Source of the DNA: Streptomyces sp. NBC_00568
GTDB taxonomy: Bacteria; Actinomycetota; Actinomycetes; Streptomycetales; Streptomycetaceae
NCBI RefSeq assembly: GCF_026341855.1
Contig: NZ_JAPENW010000001.1
Location: forward strand, 5,757,001 to 5,821,000
Length of the DNA stretch: 64,000 nucleotides
Direction: 5' to 3'
The position numbers and the translations under genes are program-made. Below are positions 1-8,626 of the stretch, one piece after another. The stretch's first letter is position 1. Each line of letters begins with the position of its first letter. The notes under the pieces were generated by a model. It saw nothing but the letters and a program-made list of their open reading frames with translations, was not told the origin of the DNA and did not search any database.

Positions 1-153
1 GCCACTGATCGGCCGTCGGTACCGGCGTTCCCCGACTCGCGCTCCGGCGGCCCACCGTCCCGGCGCAACGCTGCCTCTCCGCGTCCGTCATCCCCACGGC
101 GGGCAGCGGCGCCCGGTGGTCACCACGGCCGGAGCGCGGGTCACCACATCTCA

Positions 154-171
154 CTGAGCCGCAAGGCTCAG
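154..171 (-). terminator. Hairpin at end of CoA-transferase gene
   Basis: CTGAGCC-GCAA-GGCTCAG forms a perfect 7-bp stem with a 4-nt loop. The right arm contains the TGA stop of the leftward CoA-transferase gene. There is no T-run, which is common for terminators in GC-rich actinobacteria. Nothing else recognisable lies in bases 1-153. Confidence 0.5.
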
Positions 172-1376
172 CGCACCACTCCGTCCCGCCGCAGCTCGGC
201 GACGTCCGCGTCCGTCATGCCCAGCGCCCGCAACACCACCCCTGTGTGCTCGCCGAGCCGCGGGACGGCCCCCATCCGTGCCTCCTCCCCGCCCGGCAGC
301 GTGATCGGAGGCAGCAGCGCCCGCAGCGGCCCGACCGGTGACCCCACCTCCCGCCACCGGTTCCTGGCCGCCAGCTGCGGATGCTCCGCCACCTCCCCGA
401 CGTCCCGCAGTCGCGCGCACGCGATGCCCGCGGCCTCCAGGCGGGTCACCGCCTCGTCGGCGCCGAGCACGCCCAGCGCCTTCGCCACCAGGGTGTCCAC
501 GGGCTCCCGGTTCGCCACCCGCGCCGGGTTCGTCGCGAACTCCGGATCGTCCGCCAAGTCGGGCCGCCCCAGAAGCTGTTGGGCGAGCCGCCGCCACTCC
601 CGGTCGTTCTGCACCGACAACAGCACGCGCCCGCCGTCCGCCGTCGAATAGACGTCGTAGGGAACGATCACGGCATGCGCGAGGCCGGTGCGTGCCGGTG
701 CCGTCCCGCCGTGCATCGCGTGGTGCAGCGGATGCCCCATCCACTCCGTGAGCGCGTCCAGCATCGACACCTCCACCGGGCCCCCGCGGCCGGTCGTGCC
801 GCGCCGCACCAGGGCCGCGAGGACTCCCGAGAAGGCGTACATGGCCGCGGCGATGTCCGCGGCCGGGATGCCCGCCTTCACCGGCTCCTCCGGAGTCCCC
901 GTCACCGACACGAGCCCCGCCTCGCACTGCACGAGCATGTCGTACGCGCGTTTGCCGGCGTACGGCCCGGACGCCCCGTACCCCGAGACGTCCACGGCGA
1001 TCAGCCGCGGATGCTCGGCGCACAGGGTCACCGCGTCCAGGCCCAGCCGGGCCGCCGCCCCCTGGGCGAGGTTCTGCACGAACACGTCCGCGTCCGCGAC
1101 GAGCCGGCGCACGACATCCAGCCCGCGCGGGTCCTTCAGGTCGAGGGCGACGGACTCCTTGCCCCGGTTGCACCACACGAAATGCGAGGCCAGGCCCGCG
1201 GCCGCGGTGTCGTAGCCACGGGCGAAGTCCCCGCCGTCGATCCGCTCGATCTTGACGACCCGGGCGCCGAGATCGGCGAGCTGACGGGTGGCGAAGGGCG
1301 CGGCGACGGCTTGTTCGACGGCGACGACGGTGATGCCTTCGAGGGGCAGTGGCTGTGGCTGCATGCGGTGGATCAT
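168..1376 (-). CDS. CaiB/BaiF family (class III) CoA-transferase
   Basis: A 402-aa protein that would move CoA between acyl-CoA and a free carboxylic acid in the cytoplasm. The N-terminal part reads LPLEGITVVAVEQ, then LADLGARVVKIE and KESVALDLK, the standard opening of family III transferases. AYDMLVQ carries the Asp that forms the covalent acyl intermediate in formyl-CoA transferase. GGPVEVSMLDALTEW is the second family signature. Length is typical. The ATG at 1376 is preceded by GAGGAG; a second in-frame ATG lies four codons later. It stands alone, so the substrate cannot be read from context. Confidence 0.93.
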   Translation of the reverse strand: MIHRMQPQPLPLEGITVVAVEQAVAAPFATRQLADLGARVVKIERIDGGDFARGYDTAAAGLASHFVWCNRGKESVALDLKDPRGLDVVRRLVADADVFVQNLAQGAAARLGLDAVTLCAEHPRLIAVDVSGYGASGPYAGKRAYDMLVQCEAGLVSVTGTPEEPVKAGIPAADIAAAMYAFSGVLAALVRRGTTGRGGPVEVSMLDALTEWMGHPLHHAMHGGTAPARTGLAHAVIVPYDVYSTADGGRVLLSVQNDREWRRLAQQLLGRPDLADDPEFATNPARVANREPVDTLVAKALGVLGADEAVTRLEAAGIACARLRDVGEVAEHPQLAARNRWREVGSPVGPLRALLPPITLPGGEEARMGAVPRLGEHTGVVLRALGMTDADVAELRRDGVVR

Positions 1377-1486
1377 GGCTCCTCGCCGCCACCTTTGTCA
1401 TGCGCGGACGCCGATAAGGAGGTTCCGTGAAGCCGGTGTGAACCGTCGTCCGCGAGCGGTCCCGCCGCTCACCGTCCGCTCGACGC

Positions 1487-2269
1487 TCACCGTTCCCCGG
1501 TCGCGTACCGGCGGACGGCGAGCGGCAGGAACACCACGAGCAGCACGCCGCACCAGGCCAGCGACCCGGCGACCGGATGGGCCACCGGCCAGGCGGAACC
1601 GCCGGGCACCGGGGCGTTCCCGAACAGCTCACGCAGGGCTGTGGTCACCGCGCTGATCGGGTTCCACTCCGCGAGCGTGCGCAGCGGCCCCGGCAGGTTG
1701 TCCGTCGGGATGTACGCGTTGGACAGCAGCGGCAGCATGAACGTCGCACTGCCCAGCTGACCCGCCGCCTCCTCGCTCCGGGACAGCAGCCCGAGGAAGA
1801 TCCCGACCCAGGTGGCCGCGAACCGGAAGAGCAGCAACAGCGCGAGCGCGCCCGCCGCGTGGAGCGCCGAGCCCTCCACGCGCCAGCCCACCGCGAGTGC
1901 AACGAGCAGGAACGGCACGGTTCCCGCGGCGGTCACGAGCAGATCCGCGACAGCCTGGCCCAGCGGCACGGCCGCCCGGCTCATCGGCAGGGTGCGGAAG
2001 CGGTCCGTGACGCCGCGGTGCGTGTCCTGGGCCGCCTGGAACATCCCCGTCATGACCCCGTTGGCCGCGGTCGCGACCAGCAGACCCGGTACGAGGAAGG
2101 ACCGGTACTGCGGTCCCGGCATGGCGAGGGCGCTGCCGAAGACGTATCCGAAGAAGAGCAGCATCGTGATCGGCATGGTCTGGGTGAGGACCGTGAGACC
2201 CGGGCTGTTCCGCACGCGCCTCAGCTGGCGGCCGAGCATCGCGCCGCCGTCGTACGCCAGTCCGCTCAT
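1487..2269 (-). CDS. ABC-2 type multidrug exporter permease (DrrB-like)
   Basis: A 260-aa membrane protein with about six hydrophobic segments. It is the permease of an ABC-2 exporter of the daunorubicin-resistance (DrrB) type. Features include the N-terminal LRRVRNSPGLTVLTQ stretch before the first membrane segment and the conserved SNAYIPTDNLPGPLRTLAEWNPIS-type loop near residue 200, which matches the ABC-2 signature. Its ATG overlaps the stop of the upstream ATPase gene (ATGA), so the two are translationally coupled and should form one exporter. Substrate is unknown; a small hydrophobic drug or metabolite is likely from the family. Confidence 0.93.
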   Translation of the reverse strand: MSGLAYDGGAMLGRQLRRVRNSPGLTVLTQTMPITMLLFFGYVFGSALAMPGPQYRSFLVPGLLVATAANGVMTGMFQAAQDTHRGVTDRFRTLPMSRAAVPLGQAVADLLVTAAGTVPFLLVALAVGWRVEGSALHAAGALALLLLFRFAATWVGIFLGLLSRSEEAAGQLGSATFMLPLLSNAYIPTDNLPGPLRTLAEWNPISAVTTALRELFGNAPVPGGSAWPVAHPVAGSLAWCGVLLVVFLPLAVRRYATGER

Positions 2270-3222
2270 GCCACGGGCTCCTTGACGTCGGCCGGCTCTC
2301 CGGTCAGCCGGAGGAAGACGTCGTCGAGGGTCGGTTGCCGCAGGGTCACGTCGAGCAACGGCACTCCCGCCGCGTCGAGTTCACGGACCAGGCGGGGGAG
2401 CGTCAGGGTCGGATCCGAGGTGACGGCCCCCACGGTGCCGCGGGAGGCGTCCAGCGCGGGCTCGTTGCCGGTGAGCCGGTCGAGGACGGCGGCCGCGTCG
2501 GCCAGCGCGTCCGGGTGGGCGACCACCGCCTGCGCGTACGCGCCGATGAGTGCCTTGAGTTCGGCGGGCGAGCCGGTGTGGGCGATCCTGCCTCGGTCCA
2601 CCAGCGCGATGTCGTCGGCCAGTTGGTCGGCCTCCTCCAGATACTGCGTGGTCAGCACCACGGTCGTGCCGTCGTCCCTCAGGGCGCGTACGGCGTCCCG
2701 GATCCCGTTGCGGCTCGCCGGGTCGAGCCCGGTGGTGGGCTCGTCGAGGAACAGCACGGCTGGCCGCCGGATCAGACTCGCCGCCAGATCGAGCCGCCGC
2801 CGCATGCCGCCCGAGTAGGTGGAGGCCGGCCGGTCCGCGGCCTCGGTCAGCCCGAAGCGGTCCAGGAGTTCGGCGGCCCGTGCGCCGGCGTCCCGCAGCC
2901 GGTGCAGCCGCGCGAACAGCCGCAGGTTCTGCCGTCCGGTGAGATCGCCGTCCACCGAGGCGTACTGCCCGGTGACCGCGATGCTCCGCCGTACGGCCGC
3001 GGCCTCCCGTACGACGTCGTGCCCGGCGACACGCGCGGACCCGGCGTCGGGTCGCAGCAGCGTGGCCAACAGGCGTACGGCCGTGGTCTTGCCCGCGCCG
3101 TTCGGTCCGAGCACCCCGCAGACCGTGCCCCGGGCCACCGCCAGGTCGAGCCCGCGCAGGGCGCGGACATCTCCGAAGCGTTTCTCCAGACCCTCACTAA
3201 GTACAGCGTACGTAGTAGTCAT
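2266..3222 (-). CDS. ABC exporter ATP-binding protein (DrrA-like)
   Basis: A 318-aa ATPase that powers the adjoining permease. Visible motifs are Walker A GPNGAGKTT (about residue 36), signature YSGGMRRRLDLAA and Walker B AVLFLDEPTTGLD. A DrrA-type C-terminal extension ends in RQPTLDDVFLRLTG. I place the start at the ATG at 3222 rather than the GTG at 3240. A TATGGT box ends 6 nt before this ATG, which fits leaderless transcription, and no good ribosome site exists. The first codons (MTTTYAV) overlap a TetR-type operator. Expression is expected to be controlled by the divergent TetR gene. Confidence 0.93.
   Translation of the reverse strand: MTTTYAVLSEGLEKRFGDVRALRGLDLAVARGTVCGVLGPNGAGKTTAVRLLATLLRPDAGSARVAGHDVVREAAAVRRSIAVTGQYASVDGDLTGRQNLRLFARLHRLRDAGARAAELLDRFGLTEAADRPASTYSGGMRRRLDLAASLIRRPAVLFLDEPTTGLDPASRNGIRDAVRALRDDGTTVVLTTQYLEEADQLADDIALVDRGRIAHTGSPAELKALIGAYAQAVVAHPDALADAAAVLDRLTGNEPALDASRGTVGAVTSDPTLTLPRLVRELDAAGVPLLDVTLRQPTLDDVFLRLTGEPADVKEPVA
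3198..3214. promoter_or_regulatory. TetR operator O2 inside the start of the exporter ATPase gene
   Basis: TAAGTAC-AGC-GTACGTA is a 17-bp palindrome with one mismatch. It is the same motif as O1 in inverted orientation and falls within codons 3-8 of the ATPase gene. Its centre is 43 bp (about four helical turns) from the centre of O1, so two repressor dimers could bind the same face of the DNA. Confidence 0.6.
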
Positions 3223-3240
3223 GGGGTGACCATAGCGCAC

Positions 3241-3257
3241 TACGTACGCTGTACGTA
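3241..3257. promoter_or_regulatory. TetR operator O1 in the divergent promoter
   Basis: TACGTAC-GCT-GTACGTA is a perfect 17-bp palindrome between the exporter operon and tetR. It lies just before a TAGGAT -10 box for tetR (3260-3265) and upstream of the TATGGT box of the exporter operon. It is therefore placed to repress both directions. Confidence 0.7.
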
Positions 3258-3285
3258 ACTAGGATGGTCGCGAGGTGATCGACCA

Positions 3286-3999
3286 ATGGCAGGGCGCAAC
3301 GCCGTACCCGAAGTGATCTGGGCCCGTCCCGAGCGGGCGGGCCGTGGTCCGCGGCCGGCTTTCCGACGCGCGGACATCGCGGCCGCCGCGGTGCGGATCG
3401 CGGACGCGGAGGGACTGGACGCGGTCTCGATGCGGCACGTGGCCACCGAACTCGGCTGCGGCACGATGTCGCTGTACAACTACGTGCCGCGCAAGGAGGA
3501 CCTGTACGAGCTGATGGTCGACGGCATCAGCGGCGAGCACGACATCCGGGAGCCCTCCGGTGACTGGCGCGCCGACATGCTCCACGTCGCCCACCAGACC
3601 CGCGCCCTCATGCACCGCCACCCGTGGCTGCCGCGCCTGATGTCCCCGGTCTACGGCTTCAGCCCCAACGCCCTGCGCTACCTGGAGCACTGTCTGGCCT
3701 GCCTCGATCCGCTCGACGCGCCGTACGGCACCAAGATGGAGCTGATCGCGATGCTCAACGGTGTGGTGACGACGTACGTCGGCAATGAGCTGGCCACCGT
3801 CGAGCGGACGCGCTCGCTGCCCTGGTCCGAGGAGCAGGAGAACGCGGCCAGGATCGCCTACCTGGGCAGTCAGGTGGCGTCCGGCGCGTATCCGCGGATG
3901 GCCGCCGCCTTCATGGAGGACGCCGGTCCGATCGACCTGGAGGCGGTGTTCGAGCGGGCGTTGGGCCGGGTGCTGGACGCGTTCGAGCCGAAGGAGTAG
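3286..3999 (+). CDS. TetR family repressor of the adjacent ABC exporter
   Basis: A 237-aa regulator. The N-terminal HTH runs over about residues 26-70 (DIAAAAVRIADAEG, then MRHVATELGCGTMSLYNYV, the recognition helix region). The rest is an all-helical ligand domain of the TetR_C type found next to drug exporters. GAGGTGA sits 7 nt before the ATG. The gene is divergent from the ABC exporter and the shared 64-bp gap holds two copies of a TACGTAC palindrome, so autorepression and exporter repression are the natural reading. The inducer is unknown. Confidence 0.93.
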   Translation: MAGRNAVPEVIWARPERAGRGPRPAFRRADIAAAAVRIADAEGLDAVSMRHVATELGCGTMSLYNYVPRKEDLYELMVDGISGEHDIREPSGDWRADMLHVAHQTRALMHRHPWLPRLMSPVYGFSPNALRYLEHCLACLDPLDAPYGTKMELIAMLNGVVTTYVGNELATVERTRSLPWSEEQENAARIAYLGSQVASGAYPRMAAAFMEDAGPIDLEAVFERALGRVLDAFEPKE

Positions 4000-4090
4000 G
4001 GCGCGGTCCGGCCGATCGCGATCTGTCCGCGGTGACGGGCGGGGCCCGGCGCGGGCTTTGCCCCTGGGCCGGCTGGATCGGACCGGTCGG

Positions 4091-4995
4091 CTAGGCGGTT
4101 TCGTTTGGATCATCGGGCGGACCAGAGGAAGATGCCGGCGATGTGGAGTCCGGCCAGGTAGATGGTGGCGGTCTTCTCGTAGCGGGTGGCGATGCCTCGC
4201 CACTGCTTGAGGCGGTTGATACACCGCTCGACCGTGTTGCGCAGCTTGTAGGTCTCACGGTCGAAGGCCGGTGGTCTGCCGCCCCGACTCCCGCGTCGCA
4301 GCCGATGGCCGCGCTGGTCCGCCGGGACGGGGATCACCGCACGGATGCCGCGCCGACGCAGGTGCTCGCGGATCGCGCGGGAGGAATACGCCTTGTCTGC
4401 CAGGACCACGTCCGGTCTGGTGCGTGGCCGACCACGTGGTCGGGGGACACGCAGGCAGGCCATGACATCGGTGAAGGCCGGTGCGTCGCCCGCCTGTCCG
4501 GCGGTGAGGACAAACGCCAGAGGCCGGCAGCGGGCATCGGCAGCGAGGTGGATCTTCGTGGTCAGTCCGCCGCGGGACCGGCCGATGGCATGGTCGGCCG
4601 GTTCGCCGGCCGGGGCCCCCTTTTGCGGGCCCCGGCCGCATGCTGGTGGGCCCGCACGATCGTGGAGTCCACCGAGACCGCCCAGTCGAGGTCCTCATCG
4701 GCGTCGGCCCGGGCCATCAGCGCGGTGAAGACACGTTCCCAGGTGCCGTCGATGGCCCACATCCGCAGCCGGTTGTAGACGCCGCGCCAGTTGCCGTACT
4801 TCTCCGGCAGGTGCACCCATTGCGTTCCGGTCTGGAACTTGAAGGCGATCGCGTCGATCACCTGCCGGTGATCCCGCCAGCGGCCACCCCGCACCGGCGT
4901 CCGGTCCGGGAGCAACGGCTCGATCCGCGCCCACTGCGCGTCAGTTAACGACACACCCGGACCAACGATCCGATGATCTAAACGAAACGGCCTAG
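4091..4995. mobile_element. IS5-family insertion sequence, complete
   Basis: The ends carry matching inverted repeats: GGCGGTTTCGTTTGGATCAT on the left and, read inward, GGCCGTTTCGTTTAGATCAT on the right (2 mismatches in 20). Both ends abut the palindrome CTAG (4091-4094 and 4992-4995), which fits the short TA/CTAG-type target duplications of IS5-group elements. The interior holds one transposase in two frames. The right end touches the stop codon of the ISP-type restriction gene, and the left side is the intergenic region after tetR. Both ends and both frames look intact, so the element may still be active. Confidence 0.88.
4110..4954 (-). CDS. IS5-family transposase, two frames joined by -1 frameshift
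   Basis: Frame A (4954 to 4562) starts MSLTDAQWARIEPLLPDR and includes the first catalytic Asp region (SVDSTIVRAHQHAAG). Frame B ends at 4110 and carries VVLADKAYSS (second Asp) and TVERCINRLKQWRGIATRY with the final Glu (DDE). The join needs a -1 shift. In the -1 frame, after the AAAAGGGGG run at about 4617-4625, the sequence continues HAIGRSRGGLTTKIHLAAD, normal for the family. This is most likely programmed frameshifting, as in other two-ORF IS5 relatives. A chance frameshift mutation is the alternative. Confidence 0.88.
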
Positions 4996-6206
4996 ATCAG
5001 CGCGAACTGGCCCTCCGGGCCCTCTTCGTGGTGGTCGAGCACCGAGGCCGGACGCCGCGCGGTGTCCGGTACCGGCAGGACGCCGGCCGTGCGCAGTTCG
5101 GCCGCGGTGATCGGTGATCGCTGCTCCAACTCGGCCTGCTGAGGGCGTAGTTCCGCGAGCAGCGCGAGGACCGTGATGAGTTCGAGGAGTTCGGACGTCC
5201 AGGCCTGCGGCCAGCCGGCGGGGCCGATCGTCTCCAGAGTGCCCGCCTCGGGCGTCCCGGTCCTGGCCGCGAACCACTGCTCGAGGACACGCACGCCACC
5301 GACCTCGAAGTCCCAGGCCTCGGGCGGCACGGGCGAGATCCTGCCCTCACCGAGGTGCAGGGACTCCTCGTCGCGGTCGTAGTACGGGTCGGCGAGGAGG
5401 GGCCCCTGCGCCGGGCGGGACCCGTGGGCGAGGGCGGTCAGGGGCGCGCGGACGTACGGGCGGCGGCCGCCGGGGAGTTTGGGGCGCTCGCCGTCGCGGC
5501 ACATCAGCCACAGCATCCGCCGGCCCGACTCGACTCCGTACGCCCACACTTCGGGGTCGGCGGTGAGCGGGACCGCGCGGCCGTCCCGGCTGTGCCGCGC
5601 GACCGCCATCGTCCAGGCGAGGACGTCGACGGGGGCGGGGGAGTGGCCGAGGCGGGTGGCGAGGTGCTCCAACAGGCCCGGTGCCAGGTTCGGTTCACGG
5701 CCGCCGGGGCGACGGAAGAGAGGACGCACCCGACCGCCGCGGCCGGCGCTCAGCGGCAGCACGGACGCGGCCAGCAGGACCGGCCCCGCCGCTTCGGGCG
5801 CCGCGGTCTGCTCGACCGCGAACACCTGCCCCTCGCCCGCCACCCGCCACAACTCGGGTCGGGCGGCGTCGATCAGCCGGTGATCGGGAATCAGCCACTG
5901 CTCGTCGAAGGGGGCGCACAGCACGCGGACCGGGTCCGGGCAGGGGCCCGACACGCGCGCGAGGCGGCCCGTCCCGCTGGACTGGCCCGGCAGCTGGGCG
6001 ACAGCGGAGTGCGTCGTGCGCGCCCGCGTCGGCTCGAACAGCGCCTCGCGGTCGGCCCCTTCGGCCTTCACGAGGGCGTCCCAGCGCGCCTTCAGGGATG
6101 CCGCGTCCGGTGCCGTCGGCCACCTCCGGCCCAGCCTCGGCGGTGCGACGGACCACGGCATGAGGTCCGCGAGCAGCGGAGCGGCGTCGTGCGTCACGCT
6201 CGGCAT
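4992..6206 (-). CDS. Type ISP restriction/modification-related protein
   Basis: A 404-aa protein of the family annotated in Streptomyces as type ISP restriction/modification enzyme. Landmarks are LADLMPWSVAPPRLGR near the N-terminus, FDEQWLIPDHRLIDAARPELW, RVRPLFRRPGG and LLAWTMAVAR-like blocks. These resemble the target-recognition end of single-chain ISP enzymes, but no helicase or methyltransferase motif is present, so it cannot be a complete ISP enzyme. I chose ATG 6206; ATG 6245, overlapping the end of the gntR gene, is an alternative. Its TAG stop lies in the CTAG at the insertion-sequence end. Confidence 0.7.
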   Translation of the reverse strand: MPSVTHDAAPLLADLMPWSVAPPRLGRRWPTAPDAASLKARWDALVKAEGADREALFEPTRARTTHSAVAQLPGQSSGTGRLARVSGPCPDPVRVLCAPFDEQWLIPDHRLIDAARPELWRVAGEGQVFAVEQTAAPEAAGPVLLAASVLPLSAGRGGRVRPLFRRPGGREPNLAPGLLEHLATRLGHSPAPVDVLAWTMAVARHSRDGRAVPLTADPEVWAYGVESGRRMLWLMCRDGERPKLPGGRRPYVRAPLTALAHGSRPAQGPLLADPYYDRDEESLHLGEGRISPVPPEAWDFEVGGVRVLEQWFAARTGTPEAGTLETIGPAGWPQAWTSELLELITVLALLAELRPQQAELEQRSPITAAELRTAGVLPVPDTARRPASVLDHHEEGPEGQFALI

Positions 6207-6247
6207 CGTACGACGTGGGCGCCGCGCGCCGTCCCCGTACGGCATCG

Positions 6248-7033
6248 TCAGTGGGCGTCGAGGGTGACAGTGAACGAGAAGCGGTCGCCCCGGTAGTGGA
6301 TGACCGCCACGTCCAGCGCCTGGCCGTCCTTGCCGTAGATGATGCCGGTGTAGCGCAGGATCGGGCTGAGCAGCGGTACTTGGAGCAGGCGCGCCGTCTC
6401 CGGGTCCGCGAGCCGTGCCTCCACGGTGTCGGTGATCCGGCTGATGCCGACTCCGAGCACGTCCCGCAGGACCTTGGTCATCGGCCAGCGGATCAGATCC
6501 TCCCGGTCGATGCGCTCGGCCAGCTCCGGCCGGAGGTAGTTGCGCGCGTGATTGGTCGGCTCGCCCGTCGCCTCGTCGCTGCGCAGCCGGTGGTACGTCG
6601 CCACCTCGTCCACATCCGGGAAGAATTCCGCCAGCTCGCCCGAAACGGGCGCCTTTCCCTGATCCAGCAGCTCCGTCGTCATGCCCGACTGCTGGGCCAC
6701 GATCGCGTCCACCGAGCCGAGCAGCCGCACGGGCGCGCTCCGCTGCGCACTCGGCTCGATGAACGTGCCCCGGCGGCGGTGCCGGGTGATGAGCCCTTCG
6801 ACCTCCAGCTCCTTGAGCGCCTGCCGCATGGTCAGCACGCTCACCCCGTAGTGCCCGGCGAGCTGCTCCTCGGTGGGCAGGCGCAGCGGGTCCTGGGGGG
6901 AGCGGCCGAGTATCGAGGCGCGCAGGGACTGCGACACCTGATACCAGAGCGGCAGCTTGCGGTTCAGGACGATCGAGTCCGGAGCGAAGGAGGTCACGAG
7001 GGTATCCGTACCGGTCGCGGGCGTGGAAGGCAA
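6248..7033 (-). CDS. GntR/HutC family regulator, likely for hmgA
   Basis: A 261-aa regulator with an N-terminal winged helix (LPLWYQVSQSLRASILG, LPTEEQLAGHYGVSVLTMRQ, EGLITRHRRRGTFI) and a C-terminal UTRA ligand domain ending in IHYRGDRFSFTV. It follows homogentisate dioxygenase by 13 bp in the same direction, so the pair is probably cotranscribed and the regulator senses a tyrosine/homogentisate-pathway compound. The first possible start is a TTG at 7033. A start near the GTG of VTSFAPDS, 12 codons later, is also possible, and neither has a strong ribosome site. Confidence 0.88.
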   Translation of the reverse strand: MPSTPATGTDTLVTSFAPDSIVLNRKLPLWYQVSQSLRASILGRSPQDPLRLPTEEQLAGHYGVSVLTMRQALKELEVEGLITRHRRRGTFIEPSAQRSAPVRLLGSVDAIVAQQSGMTTELLDQGKAPVSGELAEFFPDVDEVATYHRLRSDEATGEPTNHARNYLRPELAERIDREDLIRWPMTKVLRDVLGVGISRITDTVEARLADPETARLLQVPLLSPILRYTGIIYGKDGQALDVAVIHYRGDRFSFTVTLDAH

Positions 7034-7046
7034 CGCCCGGTAGGTC

Positions 7047-8387
7047 TCAGTCGGTCGGGCGGAAGTGCCGCTGGAGGCCCTGCCACACGTCGTCGTACCC
7101 CTGCTGGAGGTGCTCCGCCCGTGCCGCCTGGGCCGTAGCGGTCACCGGCCAGCGCGTCTCGAACATGAACGCGAGCCCGTCGTCGATCTTCTGCGGCTTC
7201 AGCTCGGCGGCGCTGGCGCGGTCGAAGGTCTCCCGGTCCGGCCCGTGCGCCGACATCATGTTGTGCAGCGAGCCGCCGCCCGGCACGAAGCCCTCCGCCT
7301 TGGCGTCGTACGCGCCCTCGACGAGCCCCATGTACTCGCTCATCACGTTCCGGTGGAAGTACGGCGGCCGGAAGGTGTCCTCGCCCACGAGCCAGCGGGG
7401 CGCGAAGACGACGAAGTCGACCCCGGCCAGGCCCGGGGTGTCGGACGGCGACGTCAGCACCGTGAAGATCGACGGGTCCGGATGGTCGTAGCTGATGGAG
7501 CCGATCACATTGAACCGGTGCAGGTCGTAGACGTACGGCACATGGTTGCCGTGCCAGGCGACCACGTCCAGCGGCGAGTGTTCGTACGTCGCCTTCCAGA
7601 GGTTGCCGCAGAACTTGTTCACCACCTCGACCGGGCCCTCGACGTCCTCGTACGCGGCGACCGGGGCGAGGAAGTCGCGGGCGTTGGCGAGGCCGTTGGC
7701 GCCGATCGGGCCGAGGTCCGGCAGCTGGAAGGGTGCCCCGTAGTTCTCGCAGACATAGCCCCGGGCGCCCGTGCCCGGCCCGCCCTCGGGCGTGCTGTCC
7801 AGCAGCTCCACCCGGAAGCGCACCCCCCGGGGGATCAGCGCCATCCGGCCCGGCTCCACGTGCAGCAGCCCGAACTCGGTGCGCAGCAGCAGGCCGCCGC
7901 GCTCCGGGACGATGAGCAGCTCGCCGTCGGCGTCGCTGAACACCCGCTCCATCGAGGCATTGGCGTGATACAGGTGCACCGCGATCCCGGTGCGCTGGGT
8001 CGCGTCGCCGTTGCCGCCGAGGGTCCACAGGCCGGCGAGGAAGTCCGTCCCGGCGGGCGGCTCGGGCAGCGGGTTCCAGCGCAGCCGGTTCGGGTCGGGC
8101 ACCGTCTCGGTGAAGGGCGCCGTCCGCAGGGTGCCGTTGTCGGTGCGCGTGAACGCGGGGTGCGCGGCCGAGGGCCGGATCCGGTACAGCCACGAACGCC
8201 GGTTGGACGCCCTCGGCTCGGTGAACGCCGTGCCGCTCAGCTGTTCCGCGTACAGCCCGAGCGGTGCGCGCTGCGGCGCGTTGCGGCCGTGCGGCAGGGC
8301 CCCCGGGACCGCCTCCGAGCTGTGTTCGTTGCCGAATCCGGAGAGGTAGGTCAGCCCCTCGGCCGTCTTCCTCGCGTCCCCGCTCAT
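7047..8387 (-). CDS. hmgA: Homogentisate 1,2-dioxygenase
   Basis: A 446-aa non-haem iron dioxygenase that opens homogentisate to maleylacetoacetate in tyrosine and phenylalanine breakdown. It starts LTYLSGFGNEHSSEA, the hallmark N-terminus. It also has RSWLYRIRPSA, YVCENYGAPF and the iron-binding block YFHRNVMSEYMG followed by GGGSLHNMMSAHGPD, which contains the His/Glu/His ligand set. Length is normal. GAGGGAG sits 6 nt before the ATG. The maleylacetoacetate and fumarylacetoacetate steps are not encoded nearby, so the pathway is scattered. Confidence 0.97.
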   Translation of the reverse strand: MSGDARKTAEGLTYLSGFGNEHSSEAVPGALPHGRNAPQRAPLGLYAEQLSGTAFTEPRASNRRSWLYRIRPSAAHPAFTRTDNGTLRTAPFTETVPDPNRLRWNPLPEPPAGTDFLAGLWTLGGNGDATQRTGIAVHLYHANASMERVFSDADGELLIVPERGGLLLRTEFGLLHVEPGRMALIPRGVRFRVELLDSTPEGGPGTGARGYVCENYGAPFQLPDLGPIGANGLANARDFLAPVAAYEDVEGPVEVVNKFCGNLWKATYEHSPLDVVAWHGNHVPYVYDLHRFNVIGSISYDHPDPSIFTVLTSPSDTPGLAGVDFVVFAPRWLVGEDTFRPPYFHRNVMSEYMGLVEGAYDAKAEGFVPGGGSLHNMMSAHGPDRETFDRASAAELKPQKIDDGLAFMFETRWPVTATAQAARAEHLQQGYDDVWQGLQRHFRPTD

Positions 8388-8405
8388 GATCGCTCCCTCG
8401 CGCCT

Positions 8406-8448
8406 GATTCCTATGCATCACCGTAGGATTCCGTCCTCGCCCGCGCAA
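8406..8448 (-). promoter_or_regulatory. hmgA promoter with overlapping palindrome
   Basis: Reading leftward, TTGCGC (8448-8443), a 17-bp spacer and TACGGT (8425-8420) form a plausible housekeeping promoter. A near-perfect inverted repeat, GATTCCTA-N10-TAGGATTC (8406-8431), covers the -10 box and is a candidate site for the downstream GntR regulator. Confidence 0.5.
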
Positions 8449-8626
8449 GGGGTCGGCCGCGGTCACCGAAGGAGATCGGTCACGGACCACGCCCGGACCA
8501 CGCCAACGGGCCCGGAGAGCCCGCCGCAATACCCGCCGGGAGTAGTACTCAGGGGTCGGCGAACGGTCCGAGAACCCGACTCCAGGGGGATCCCGGCCGT
8601 CGGAGCCTTGTTCTACGCTCCCGGAC

